From: Dehalococcoidia bacterium
Lineage (GTDB): Bacteria; Chloroflexota; Dehalococcoidia; CAUJGQ01
Assembly (NCBI GenBank): GCA_035310145.1
Contig: DATGEL010000137.1
Location: 1-60,311, forward strand
Length of the DNA stretch: 60,311 bases
Direction of reading: 5' to 3'
This document shows, in pieces, positions 1 through 8,309 of this stretch. Both the position numbers and the translations under genes were made by a program. Under the pieces are notes generated by a model. The model did no database searches and was not told the DNA's origin. It was given only the letters and a program-made list of their open reading frames with translations. Position 1 is the stretch's first letter; every line of letters begins with the position of its first letter.

Positions 1-120
1 GAGTGCTGCCACAACCGGCTGAAGCAGTTCCGCGCCCTGGCCACCCGCTACGACAAGCGAGGCTGGAACTACCGCGCCATGGTGGTGATTGCCGCATTAC
101 TGCTGTGGCTCCCCAAGTGA
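1..120 (+). mobile_element. IS5-family transposase, C-terminal fragment cut by window edge
   Basis: Frame 1 reads 39 residues to TGA at 118-120. They include [15 protein letters not shown] followed by a hydrophobic end (AALLLWLPK), which is the C-terminal signature of IS5-family DDE transposases. In that family the residue two positions before the Cys-His-Asn stretch is the catalytic Glu; here it would be the first codon of the window (GAG). The rest of the gene lies upstream, so its intactness cannot be judged. The element probably ends shortly after the stop, because CTAG at 136-139 fits the YTAR-type target of this family; the terminal repeat itself is inferred. Confidence 0.85.
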
Positions 121-135
121 TTCACCAGACACGCC

Positions 136-531
136 CTAGACCGGGTGAAGCTGCCAGCCGCGGCTGATACTCCAGCGGTGCAGTGCGTTTGCAAATGGTC
201 TGCCTGAGCCGACAAGCTGCGCGATAGCCGCCGCCGTTTCATCGAGCCGCGCAACCGGGAGCTGCGGGATCGTCAGAATCCCCGAGTGAACCGGCGCCGG
301 CGAAAGCCGCCAGGCGCGGGTCCACGCCTGCCATGCCTCATGCAGGGTGAGGAAGTCCTGGTGGTTCTCGGTGACCAGGATCAGGCCGCGCCCGGCGGCG
401 ATGAGCAGGATTGAGGCGTCGCGCACACCCGCCAATCCGAGCGCTCGCACGTGGAACGCCGAATGGCCGCGCTGGGAGAGCGGCTCGCGCAGGCGAGGCG
501 TGACGTGTTCATCGATCAGGAATGCTGCCAC
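136..531 (-). CDS. DUF5615 PIN-like toxin of a type II toxin-antitoxin pair
   Basis: This is a 131-residue protein starting with GTG (529-531). The N-terminus FLIDEHVTPRLREPL, the following 'RGHSAFHV' strand, and the later LILVTENHQDF match the DUF5615 family, PIN-like single-domain proteins usually regarded as VapC-like ribonuclease toxins. The acidic residues in LIDEH and TENHQDF are the expected metal-site positions, although the second motif is normally a TxDxDF-like sequence. It lies 3 bases downstream of a DUF433 gene on the same strand, the standard antitoxin-toxin order. Its stop codon falls on the CTAG next to the IS5 remnant, so the insertion may have set its last residues. Toxin activity is inferred from the family. 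Confidence 0.8.
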   Translation of the reverse strand: MAAFLIDEHVTPRLREPLSQRGHSAFHVRALGLAGVRDASILLIAAGRGLILVTENHQDFLTLHEAWQAWTRAWRLSPAPVHSGILTIPQLPVARLDETAAAIAQLVGSGRPFANALHRWSISRGWQLHPV

Positions 532-534
532 GCA

Positions 535-867
535 TTAGCCTGGCAGCGCCGCGCGGTCCAGCACCAGGCGCGAGATGACCGCATCAGGATGGCGCCCGGC
601 ATAGGCGAGCGCCGCCTCGATCGCCTCGGCCGCGACATCGTAATACGTGGCAACACGTTCAATCAATTCGCGGGAGACATCACCGTCGATGATGGCACGG
701 TAAGCCGCCGGGTCATCGCCGCAGGCCTCGACCGCAAGCTGGCCCACGATCCGCCAAACCGGCAGGCCGGTGAATCTGATACGCCACTCCGCCGCTCCAG
801 GTTTGTGCGGGTTTGGCTCCAGCCAGCGGCCGATCAGTCGGGTAGCTGCTGCCGTTCGCGCGCTCAC
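535..867 (-). CDS. DUF433-type antitoxin, partner of the DUF5615 toxin
   Basis: This is a 110-residue protein starting with GTG at 867. The segment GLPVWRIVGQL followed later by VATYYDVAAEAIEAAL and a short PDAVISRL tail resembles DUF433, the HTH-like VapB antitoxin family, in which a helical domain recognises DNA and a 'YYp..eeI..Al.y' helix is conserved. It is the first gene of a two-gene operon with the toxin 3 bases downstream. Such antitoxins normally repress their own promoter, which would lie upstream of 867. No strong Shine-Dalgarno sequence is visible, so the start is less certain than the family. Confidence 0.75.
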   Translation of the reverse strand: MSARTAAATRLIGRWLEPNPHKPGAAEWRIRFTGLPVWRIVGQLAVEACGDDPAAYRAIIDGDVSRELIERVATYYDVAAEAIEAALAYAGRHPDAVISRLVLDRAALPG

Positions 868-1036
868 GATAGCTATTGGTTCCTCACGGGCTGCCAGAAG
901 TTAGTGCCCTTCGCAAGTCGAGTATCGCATGCCGCCGAACGGCGCCGCACCCTGCGGGCATTGCGTAACGAATCTCCCTCGCGAATGGGAAGCCTCTAAG
1001 CGCCTCTTGCCGGATCGTGCGACGCGGCTGCGCCGG

Positions 1037-2188
1037 TCAGTACGGCAGCGATTCGCGGCCCATCAGCTCGCGGGCGATGATGATCTTCGAAACCTGCGCC
1101 GTGCCGTCGCCGATCTCCAAGCCGATCACGTCGCGCAGCCGTTGCTCGATCGGCAGCTCCTGCGTGTAGCCGTAGTGGCCGTGCAGCAGCAGGCACTCGT
1201 GGATGGCGTCCACGGCGGTCTTCGGCGCCAGGTACTTCGCCATCGCCGCCTCTTTGGTGTGCGGCAGGCCGGCGTCTTTGAGCCAGAGACCGCGGTAGCA
1301 GAGCCACTTCGCCGCTTCGATGTGCGCGGCGTGCTCGGCGATCGGGAAGGAGACACCTTCGAACTGTGCCAGCGGCCGGCCGAACGCCTGCCGCTGCTTG
1401 ACGTAGGCCATCGTCTCGTCGAGCGTGATCGCGGCCGCGCCGAGGCACATCAGGCCAATGATGCTGCGGCTGAAGTCGAAGCCCTGCATCACCTGGTAGA
1501 AGCCCTTGTTCAGCTCGCCCAGCAGGTAATCGGCGGGCAGGCGCACCTCGTCCATGAAGATGCTGCCGCGCTGAATGCCGCGGCTGCCCATGTCCACCAG
1601 CGGCGTACGCGAGACGCCGGGCAAGGCGGTCGGCACGAGAAAGGCGGAGACGCCGCGGGCGCCGGCGGCGGGGTCGGTCTTGGCGAAGAGCACGAGCGCG
1701 TCGGCCGCCATCATCAGCGAGACGCCGGTCTTCTCGCCGTTCAGCACCCATTCGTCGCCGTCGCGCCGCGCCGTCGAGCGCATCTCCTTAGCGTCGGAGC
1801 CGGAGCCGGGCTCGGTCAGCGCCAGGCCGACCACCGCTTCGCCGCGCGCCATCGGCGCCATCCACTCGCGCTTGACGCGTTCGGCCGCGTGCTCGCGCAG
1901 CACCTCGCCGCAGAGCGCCGGCATCAGCACGCCGTAGGAGAGGTTGAAGTCACCCCGTGCGACCTCCTCCGCCACGATGCCCGTGCTGACGGCCGGCATC
2001 TCCTGTCCGTCGTAGGCGGCGGGTACGCGTGCGCCGGTGAGGCCGAGCTCGCCCATGCGCCGCCACAGGTCGCGCGGGAAGGCGCCGTTGCGGTCCCACG
2101 ACGTGTAGCGCGGCAGCAGCTCGCGCAGGGCGAAGTCGCGCACGGTGCGGCGCAACTGCTCCTGCTCGGCGCTGAAGCCCAGCTCCAT
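1037..2188 (-). CDS. acyl-CoA dehydrogenase
   Basis: This 383-residue flavoprotein should oxidise an acyl-CoA to the enoyl-CoA and pass electrons to ETF. Family signatures are ALTEPGSGSDAKEM (FAD/substrate loop), QAFGRPLAQFE, and the C-terminal IGDGTAQVSKIIIAREL. In medium-chain enzymes the last motif carries the catalytic Glu (YEGT); here the position is Asp. The base could be this Asp or a Glu elsewhere, as in isovaleryl-CoA dehydrogenase. The ATG overlaps the TGA of the upstream PH-like gene (TGATG), so the two are translationally coupled. Located just after the branched-chain 2-oxoacid dehydrogenase genes, it could act on isobutyryl-, isovaleryl- or 2-methylbutyryl-CoA; the exact substrate is not readable. 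Confidence 0.93.
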   Translation of the reverse strand: MELGFSAEQEQLRRTVRDFALRELLPRYTSWDRNGAFPRDLWRRMGELGLTGARVPAAYDGQEMPAVSTGIVAEEVARGDFNLSYGVLMPALCGEVLREHAAERVKREWMAPMARGEAVVGLALTEPGSGSDAKEMRSTARRDGDEWVLNGEKTGVSLMMAADALVLFAKTDPAAGARGVSAFLVPTALPGVSRTPLVDMGSRGIQRGSIFMDEVRLPADYLLGELNKGFYQVMQGFDFSRSIIGLMCLGAAAITLDETMAYVKQRQAFGRPLAQFEGVSFPIAEHAAHIEAAKWLCYRGLWLKDAGLPHTKEAAMAKYLAPKTAVDAIHECLLLHGHYGYTQELPIEQRLRDVIGLEIGDGTAQVSKIIIARELMGRESLPY

Positions 2189-2697
2189 CAGGCGCTCTCC
2201 ACACCGGCGGCGGCGCTGATTGCGCCCGCCAGCGCCTCGGGGTCGTTGGAGGAGACGAAGGTGCGGTGCTGCTTGCCGTCCTCCACGCTGGTGATCTCGA
2301 CGCCGCGGCGCACGCCGAGCTGACTGAAGGCGCGGCGGCCGCCGAGTCCCACCCGGTAGCCCCAGCCGAGGTAGACGAGCGGGTTGTAGCCGACCACGCG
2401 CACGTCGCGCACGCTCTCGGCCGGGATGCGCCGCTCGAAGGGGCCAAGCCCGACGCGAACATCCGCGCCGCGCACCTCGACCGCCACCTTGCCGAAGCTG
2501 CGCAGGAAGCGGAAGGCGGTGAGCAGCGTCATCGTGCTGCCGACCAGGGTAACGCCGGCGCGCCAGAGCGAACGCTCGCGCGCCTGCTTGCGCGTGCGGC
2601 GCAGCACCCAGAGGGCGCCGACGGCGCCGAGCGCCGGCCGCGCCCAGCGCGGCATGCCGACCCGCTCGCGGTAGCCTTTGCTGGTATCCGTTCCCAT
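2188..2697 (-). CDS. small protein with PH-like domain and basic, weakly hydrophobic N-terminus
   Basis: The 169-residue protein starts at ATG 2697, with AGGAG 5 bases upstream. Residues 1-75 are basic (RRTRKQARERSLWR) with a modest hydrophobic stretch (AGVTLVGSTMTLLTAF). The remainder is beta-rich (VAVEVRGADVRVGLGPFERRI ... VRDVRVVGYNPLVYLGWGYRV), reminiscent of bacterial PH-like domain proteins (bPH/DUF304 type) that sit at the membrane. No catalytic motif is seen. It is the first gene of a two-gene unit with the acyl-CoA dehydrogenase, sharing a TGATG junction, but its role there is unknown. Confidence 0.75.
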   Translation of the reverse strand: MGTDTSKGYRERVGMPRWARPALGAVGALWVLRRTRKQARERSLWRAGVTLVGSTMTLLTAFRFLRSFGKVAVEVRGADVRVGLGPFERRIPAESVRDVRVVGYNPLVYLGWGYRVGLGGRRAFSQLGVRRGVEITSVEDGKQHRTFVSSNDPEALAGAISAAAGVESA

Positions 2698-2724
2698 GCA
2701 AGCTCCTGCGGGGTTGCTGCTTTC

Positions 2725-2733
2725 AGTGTAGCA
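2725..2733 (-). promoter_or_regulatory. extended -10 promoter for the PH-like / acyl-CoA dehydrogenase unit
   Basis: Read on the minus strand the sequence is TGCTACACT, an extended -10 (TGn plus TACACT), 27 bases before the ATG at 2697. The same element recurs at several other gene starts in the window. No good -35 is seen, which is usual for extended -10 promoters. Confidence 0.55.
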
Positions 2734-2911
2734 GCGCCGGGTCCGACGCCGCCGCGGCAAGCCGCGTGTGCACGGGCAGTCTGCGACGGTTGCGCAGCGC
2801 CCCAGCCCCACGTGGGAAGGGTGGGCTAGAGGAAGTTCGATGAGCTGGGACAATCTTTCTCCGTGAAGAAAGGACAGCCGAGCCTGAGCGACGCGGCGAC
2901 AGCCGAGAGGT

Positions 2912-4492
2912 TCAGTAGAGCGGCGTCTCCGGTCCCATCGCTTCGAGCGTGGCCTTCAGCGTCTTCATGAAGGGACCGATGTCGCCGCCGTCCACAATGC
3001 GATGGTCGAAGCTGATGCAGCAGTTCATCAGCGAGCGCACGGCGATCGCGTCATCGATCACCACGGGGCGTTTGACGATGCTCTCCATCGTGAGGATCGC
3101 GCACTGCGGCTGATTGATGATCGGCTGGCTGATGATCGAGCCGATCGGGCCGACGTTGTCTAGGGTAAACGTGCCGCCCTGCACCTCTTCGAGCCGCAGC
3201 CGCCGCGTGCGCGCCCGCGCCGCCAGGTCCTGCGAGCGCTTGGCGAGGCCGGCGATACTGAGGTCGTCCGCGTCGTGGATCACCGGCACGAGCAGCCCCT
3301 GCGGCGTATCGACGGCAATGCCGATGTTGATGCGCCGCTTGAGAATCACGCCCGCGTCCGACCAGGATGAGTTGAGGCGCGGATGCCGTTTCAGCGCCGC
3401 GACGAGCGCCTTGATCATGAAGGGCATGTAGGTCAGGTCCACGCCCTCATGCGCGGCGAACTCGGCCTTGAGCGCGGCGCGATAGGCGACGAGCCGCGTG
3501 ACGTCGACCTCGACCATCATCCAGGCGTGCGGCGATGTGCGCACGCTGCGGGCCATGTGCTCGGCGATCGCGCGGCGCGTGGGTGTCAGCGGCTCCAGCT
3601 CCTCATCCGGGGCGAGCGCCGCTGCCGCCGCGGGTGATGGTAGCACGGCCGGCTGAGCCGGCGTCGCGGCAGCGGGGGGCTGAAACGCCGGTGCCGGTTC
3701 GCGTCCCTCCGGGGCGCGCGCCGGCTCTACCGGCTGCGCCATCGGCGGCGCAAACACCGCCCGCTCCTCGCCCAGATTGCCGGGCAAAGCAGCCACTATT
3801 CCCTGTTCCCTGTTCCCTGTTCCCTCAACAAACGCCTGCACGTCCTTGCGTGTGACGCGGCCGCCGGCACCGCTGCCGCGCAGCGTGCCGAGATCGACGT
3901 TGTGCTCGCGCGCCAGGCGCAGCACGGCCGGCGAGTAGCGCCCCGCCATGCCTTGCTCATCGCCGTGGCCGTTGCGACGCCCGTCTGGCGCGGGTTGCGG
4001 TGCGCCCGCGGGCGTGCCGGAAGGCTCCGCGCCGGCGGGCGGCGCGCTCTCGCCCGTGGAGAACATGCCGTGCGCGGTACTGGCCGGGCCGAGCGGGCCG
4101 GTGGCGCTGAAGGCCGGCGCCGGCTGGCGCGGCGAGGAGGCGCCGGCTGCCGCGGGCGCCGCCGCAACGGGGCGCGGCGACGGGGCGGAAGCGGCAGCTG
4201 CCGGGGCCGGAACGGCGGCTTGTGAGGGCGCGGATGCGGCGGCGATCGGCGCGCCCGCCTCCTCGATCGTGGCGATCAGGGTGCCGACCTGCACCGTTTC
4301 GCCCTCGGGCACGAGCAATTGCGCAAGCGTGCCGGCGAAAGGCGAAGGGATCTCGACGTTTACCTTCTCTGTCTCGATCTCGGCCAGCGACTCGTCGAGC
4401 GCCACGGCGTCACCGGGGTGCTTCAGCCAGCGCACGACCGTGCCCTCCGTGACGCTTTCGCCAAGCTGCGGCATGCGGACTTCGGCAGCCAC
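2912..4492 (-). CDS. bkdB: branched-chain 2-oxoacid dehydrogenase E2 (dihydrolipoyl acyltransferase)
   Basis: E2 core of the complex; it moves the acyl group from E1 via a lipoyl-lysine to CoA. From GTG 4492 (AAGGAG 6 bases upstream) the protein has 526 residues. Residues 1-80 are a lipoyl domain with the modified Lys43 in ETEKVNVEI. A long Ala/Pro-rich linker follows, then a peripheral-subunit-binding domain (YSPAVLRLAREHNVDLGTL), a second Pro-rich linker and the acyltransferase domain with SFDHRIVDGGD near the C-terminus (His and Asp catalytic). An in-frame ATG at 4576 adds 28 low-complexity residues and is less likely. A heptamer microsatellite sits inside the first linker (see 3798-3825). 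It is the last gene of the lpdA-bkdA1-bkdA2-bkdB operon. Confidence 0.95.
   Translation of the reverse strand: MAAEVRMPQLGESVTEGTVVRWLKHPGDAVALDESLAEIETEKVNVEIPSPFAGTLAQLLVPEGETVQVGTLIATIEEAGAPIAAASAPSQAAVPAPAAAASAPSPRPVAAAPAAAGASSPRQPAPAFSATGPLGPASTAHGMFSTGESAPPAGAEPSGTPAGAPQPAPDGRRNGHGDEQGMAGRYSPAVLRLAREHNVDLGTLRGSGAGGRVTRKDVQAFVEGTGNREQGIVAALPGNLGEERAVFAPPMAQPVEPARAPEGREPAPAFQPPAAATPAQPAVLPSPAAAAALAPDEELEPLTPTRRAIAEHMARSVRTSPHAWMMVEVDVTRLVAYRAALKAEFAAHEGVDLTYMPFMIKALVAALKRHPRLNSSWSDAGVILKRRINIGIAVDTPQGLLVPVIHDADDLSIAGLAKRSQDLAARARTRRLRLEEVQGGTFTLDNVGPIGSIISQPIINQPQCAILTMESIVKRPVVIDDAIAVRSLMNCCISFDHRIVDGGDIGPFMKTLKATLEAMGPETPLY
3798..3825. repeat. four tandem heptamers (TTCCCT-type) inside the bkdB linker
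   Basis: ATTCCCT is followed by three perfect copies of GTTCCCT (AGGGAAC on the coding strand). Seven is not a multiple of three, so the four units (28 bases) shift the frame through the repeat; they encode the stretch GNREQG and neighbours in the low-complexity linker. Purine-rich tracts of similar composition occur at 56359-56390 and 60265-60311. Confidence 0.9.
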
Positions 4493-4580
4493 GGGGCGCT
4501 CCTTCAAGCGGTTGGGGTTCCGGGATTGGGAGGTAGCGTATGGCTCCCCATTCCCCTCGTTGAACCCTTCGCTCATTCGA

Positions 4581-5564
4581 TCAATAGGCGGCCAGCGTAC
4601 GCATGGCCGCGGCGATCTTCGCGGGGCTGGGCATATAGAACGCTTCGAGTACGTGATTGAAGGGCACCGCGGGCACGTCCGGGCCGCCGAGGCGCATGAT
4701 CGGACCGTCGAGGTAGTCGAAGGCGTGCTCCGCGATCAGCGCCGCGATCTCGCCGCCGAGGCCGCCGGTGAGATTGTCCTCGTGCACGATCAGGATCTTG
4801 CCGGTCGCCTTCGCCGTCTCGAGGATCGTCTCCCGATCGAGCGGCGAGAGCGTGCGCAGATCGACGACCGTCGCCTGCACGCCGTCCTCGCTGGCCAGGG
4901 TTTCGGCGGCTTCGAGGCACATATGCATCGCCAGACCGTAGCTGAAAACGGTGAGGTCGCCGCCCTCGCGCCGCACCTCGGCCTTGCCGATGGGGATTTC
5001 GTAGGGCTCGTCGGGCACCTCGCCGCGAATCAGGCGATACGTCCGCTTGTGCTCGAAGTAAATCACGGGATCGGGGTCGCGCACGGCGGCGCGCAGCAGG
5101 CCCTTCATGTCGTACGGCGTGCAGGGGGCCACGACTTTCAGGCCGGGCTGATGGGTGAAGAGCTGCTCCAGCGACTGCGAGTGGTACAAGCCGCCGTGGA
5201 TGCCGCCGCCGTAGGGGGCGCGGATCACGAGCGGGCAGGACCAGTCGCCGGCCGAGCGGTAGCGGAACTTGGCCGCCTCGCTGATGATCTGGTTCACCGC
5301 CGGCAGGATGAAGTCGGCGAACTGGATCTCGGCGATCGGCCGCAGCCCGTTGAGCGAGGCGCCGATCGAGACGCCGACGATGCTCGACTCGGCCAGCGGC
5401 GTGTCCATGATGCGGTTCCGGCCGTACTTCTTCAGCAGGCCCTCCGTCGCCCGGAAGACGCCGCCCTCCTCTACGTCCTCGCCCATGAGCATGATGCTCG
5501 CGTCTTCGGCCATGAGCTGGTCGATCGTGTCGCGCACGGCTTCGAGATTTGATTTCACGGCCAT
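4581..5564 (-). CDS. bkdA2: branched-chain 2-oxoacid dehydrogenase E1 beta subunit
   Basis: The 327-residue E1 beta subunit pairs with E1 alpha to bind thiamine diphosphate and decarboxylate the 2-oxoacid. Typical beta features are the N-terminal MLMGEDVEEGGVFRATEGL (Glu that contacts the thiamine ring), DTPLAESSIVGVSIGASLNG, QFADFILPAVNQI, and the C-terminal transketolase domain VHEDNLTGGLGGEIAALI. Its ATG overlaps the stop of bkdA1 (TGATG), so the subunits are coupled in translation. The length matches the family. Confidence 0.96.
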   Translation of the reverse strand: MAVKSNLEAVRDTIDQLMAEDASIMLMGEDVEEGGVFRATEGLLKKYGRNRIMDTPLAESSIVGVSIGASLNGLRPIAEIQFADFILPAVNQIISEAAKFRYRSAGDWSCPLVIRAPYGGGIHGGLYHSQSLEQLFTHQPGLKVVAPCTPYDMKGLLRAAVRDPDPVIYFEHKRTYRLIRGEVPDEPYEIPIGKAEVRREGGDLTVFSYGLAMHMCLEAAETLASEDGVQATVVDLRTLSPLDRETILETAKATGKILIVHEDNLTGGLGGEIAALIAEHAFDYLDGPIMRLGGPDVPAVPFNHVLEAFYMPSPAKIAAAMRTLAAY

Positions 5565-6622
5565 CAGCGCGCCCCCGGCTCGGCGTACACATGGCGCAGC
5601 GCCGCTTCTGGCGCCGGGTCGGGCGCCGCTTCCGCCTCGCGGATCGCGGCGGCGATCTGCGCGTCCACCGTCTCCTGAATCTCCTGCACCTTCGCCTCGG
5701 AGAGCACGGCCTCGTCCAGCAGGTACTTGCGGAAGCGGTCGATCGGATCGCGCTTCATCCAGCTCTGCAGCTCTTCGCGCGTGCGGTAGCGGCGGTCGTC
5801 GTCGTCGCTGGAGTGCGGCACGATGCGGTAGGTCTTCGCCTCGATCAGCGCCGGGCCGTGGCCGCGCCGCGCCTCGCCCACCGCCCACTTCACCGTCTGG
5901 TAGACGGCCAGCAGGTCGTTGCCGTCCACCACCTGGCCGCGCATGCCGTAGGCGGGGGCGCGGTCGGCGACGTTCGGTACGGCCATCTGCTTCCAGATCG
6001 GCTCGGAGATGGCGTAGCCGTTGTTCTCGACGTAAAAGATCACCGGCAGCTTGTGAATGGCGGCGAAGTTCAGCGCCTCGTGGAAGTCGCCCTGCGCCGT
6101 GGAGCCTTCACCCAGGCTGGTCAGGCAGACCTCTTTCTTCTTGCGCAGCTTCGCGGCCAGGGCGCAGCCGGTGGCGTGCAGCAACTGCGTGGCCACCGGG
6201 CTGGAGCCTGAGACGATGCGCGAGGCCCTGCGGCTCCAGTGGGCGGCCATCTGCACGCCGTGGCTGTTCGGATCGTCCTGCTTGGCGAAGAAGTTCATAA
6301 ACAGCTCGACGGGCGTCATGCCGAAGGCGAGGCACATGCCGAGGTCGCGGTAGTAGGGAAAGAGCCAGTCGGTGCCGCGCTTGAGCGCGTTGGCCGCGCC
6401 GATCTGGCACGCCTCCTGGCCCTGGCCGGAGATCACGAACGGAGCCCGCCCCTGCCGCTGCAAGACCACCATGCGGTCGGCGATGCGCCGCGCCTGCACC
6501 AACTGGGTGTACATCAACACCAGCTGCGCATCGGCAATGCCGAAGTGCGCCGCGGCGCCCCGCGCCTGAACACGGGTTGAACCCGTTGCAGCCGATTTAC
6601 CCGTCTCTTCTGCGGTGGTCAT
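5564..6622 (-). CDS. bkdA1: branched-chain 2-oxoacid dehydrogenase E1 alpha subunit
   Basis: The 352-residue thiamine-diphosphate enzyme subunit starts at ATG 6622 behind GGAGG. The cofactor motif reads GEGSTAQGD...NNGYAIS; GEG rather than GDG at this place, with a GD a few residues on and NNGYAIS at the end, is typical of branched-chain rather than pyruvate E1 alpha subunits. The phosphorylation-loop-like segment RIVPHSSDDDDRRYR also matches the branched-chain type. It follows lpdA by 37 bases and overlaps bkdA2. The likely substrates are the 2-oxoacids from Val, Leu and Ile. Confidence 0.95.
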   Translation of the reverse strand: MTTAEETGKSAATGSTRVQARGAAAHFGIADAQLVLMYTQLVQARRIADRMVVLQRQGRAPFVISGQGQEACQIGAANALKRGTDWLFPYYRDLGMCLAFGMTPVELFMNFFAKQDDPNSHGVQMAAHWSRRASRIVSGSSPVATQLLHATGCALAAKLRKKKEVCLTSLGEGSTAQGDFHEALNFAAIHKLPVIFYVENNGYAISEPIWKQMAVPNVADRAPAYGMRGQVVDGNDLLAVYQTVKWAVGEARRGHGPALIEAKTYRIVPHSSDDDDRRYRTREELQSWMKRDPIDRFRKYLLDEAVLSEAKVQEIQETVDAQIAAAIREAEAAPDPAPEAALRHVYAEPGAR

Positions 6623-6659
6623 CTGCGTCCTCCGACGCGGCTGCGGCGCTTCGTCCCCA

Positions 6660-8063
6660 TCAGAGCTTCCGCGGCGGCCGGCCGGCGGCCTGCGCGGCCT
6701 CACCGATCGCTTCGGATAGCGTGGGGTGCGGGTGCACGCTATGCGCCAGCTCCCAGAGACTGGCGTCGAGGAAGGTCGCCAGGGCACCCTCCGCGACCAT
6801 CTCGGTTACGCCGGCGCCGATCAGGTGCAGGCCCAGCAGGTCGTCGCTCTCGGCGTCCGCGATCACCTTGACCATGCCGTCCGGCTCGCCCAGGATCAGC
6901 GCCTTGCCGTTCGCGCGCAGGTGAGCGCGGCCCGTCTTGAGCCGGCGGCCGGACTCGCTTGCCTGCTGCTCGGTGAGGCCGACGCTGGCCACCTGCGGGC
7001 GGCAGTAGGTGGCGCGGGGCAGGCGCGGGTAATCTACGGGCGCACCGGCAACGCCGGCGATCGTCTCGGCGGCCAGGATGCCTTGCGCCGCGGCGACGTG
7101 CGCGAGCAAGAGGCTGCCCGTGATGTCGCCCACGGCGAACACGCCCGGTACGTTCGTGTGCAGCGCCGCATCGACCGCCGCGAAGCCGCGATCGAGCTGC
7201 ACGCCGGCCTCTTCCAGGCCGATGCCGGCGGTCAGCGGCTCGCGCCCCGTGGCTACGAGCAGACACTCGGCGCGCAGGTGTTCCGTCTGCTCGCCGGCCC
7301 GTACGTCCAGCTCGACGCCGCCCTCGGCCAGGCGAACCGTATCCAGCGCCACCGCTGCGCCCGTCAGCACGCGAATGCCGCGCTTGACGAACAGCCTGCC
7401 CAGCAAGGCCGAGATGTCCTTGTCTTCCAGCGGCAGCACCGCGGGCAGCATCTCGATCAGCGTCACCTCGGCGCCAGCGTCGTGATAGAAGGAGGCGAAC
7501 TCAACCCCCACCGCGCCCGCGCCGAGGATCATGACCGAGGCCGGCACGTGCTCGAGCTCGAGCGCCTGGTCGCTGTCGATGATCCAGCGTCCGTCCGTCT
7601 CGATGCCCGGCAGTCGCTTCGGCCGCGAGCCGGTGGCGATGATCACGTTGCCGGCGGGCAACTCCTGTTCCCGGCCGTCCTGCCGCACGCGAACGGCGTT
7701 GGCGCCTGCCAGCGAGCCGTGGCCGGCAATGATCTCAACGCCGTTCGCCTTGACGAGTTGCCGCAGGCCGCCGAAGAGCTGGTCGACGACCTGGTCCTTA
7801 CGAGCGCGGACGGTTTCGTAGTCAAGCGCCGGCTCACCCACACGCACGCCGAATTCGGACAGCCGGCGAGCGAGATCGAGGTGCTCGGCGGACTGCAGCA
7901 GGACTTTGGTAGGAATGCAGCCGCGATGCAGGCAGGTGCCGCCCAGCTTGTCGCGCTCGACCAACGCGGCCGAGAGGCCAAGCTGCCGCGCCCGAACAGC
8001 GGCGGTGTAGCCGCCCCAGCCGCCGCCGATCACCACGACATCGAACGGACCCGTTGGATCCAC
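6660..8063 (-). CDS. lpdA: dihydrolipoyl dehydrogenase (E3)
   Basis: The 467-residue FAD enzyme reoxidises the lipoyl group of E2 and reduces NAD+. Seen are the FAD-binding GGGWGGYTAA near residue 13, the redox disulfide C44-LHRG-C49, the NAD-binding MILGAGAVGVEFASF in the middle, FAVGDITGS for FAD, and the C-terminal dimer-interface VHPHPTLSEA with the catalytic His-Glu pair. It starts with GTG at 8063 and is the first gene of the bkd operon, so the operon promoter should lie in 8064-8200. Confidence 0.96.
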   Translation of the reverse strand: MDPTGPFDVVVIGGGWGGYTAAVRARQLGLSAALVERDKLGGTCLHRGCIPTKVLLQSAEHLDLARRLSEFGVRVGEPALDYETVRARKDQVVDQLFGGLRQLVKANGVEIIAGHGSLAGANAVRVRQDGREQELPAGNVIIATGSRPKRLPGIETDGRWIIDSDQALELEHVPASVMILGAGAVGVEFASFYHDAGAEVTLIEMLPAVLPLEDKDISALLGRLFVKRGIRVLTGAAVALDTVRLAEGGVELDVRAGEQTEHLRAECLLVATGREPLTAGIGLEEAGVQLDRGFAAVDAALHTNVPGVFAVGDITGSLLLAHVAAAQGILAAETIAGVAGAPVDYPRLPRATYCRPQVASVGLTEQQASESGRRLKTGRAHLRANGKALILGEPDGMVKVIADAESDDLLGLHLIGAGVTEMVAEGALATFLDASLWELAHSVHPHPTLSEAIGEAAQAAGRPPRKL

Positions 8064-8216
8064 GCCCTCACCAGCGAGGTGCGACGCCGTCTGGCCGGAC
8101 GGCCGCGCTGCTGCCTTCAGTCTACACCTGCTGTACGCGCCCAGGGGCGCCGTCGAGAGGCGGCAACGCGCCGAATAGCCCTATCGATGCATGGCGGGAC
8201 GGGATGAGGCTCCGCA

Positions 8217-8222
8217 TATACT
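8217..8222 (+). promoter_or_regulatory. candidate -10 box for the marR-type gene at 8310
   Basis: TATACT within GCATATACTGG is an AT-rich island in GC-rich DNA, about 85 bases before the MarR start. A nearly identical context (CATATACTGG) precedes cmk at 27892. No -35 is recognisable. Confidence 0.4.
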
Positions 8223-8309
8223 GGAACGATCCATTATCCCCGCACGAACTACGAAGCTCCGCGAAAGCAGTCGCGGGCAGCGCCCGCGGTCGGAGCGAAA
8301 GCGGCGGAG

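Noticed and set aside
929-2323. Long plus-strand frame opposite the acyl-CoA dehydrogenase
   Set aside because: It is an antisense frame caused by GC-rich codon bias; the His/Ala/Arg-rich product has no motifs and the minus strand encodes a clear enzyme.
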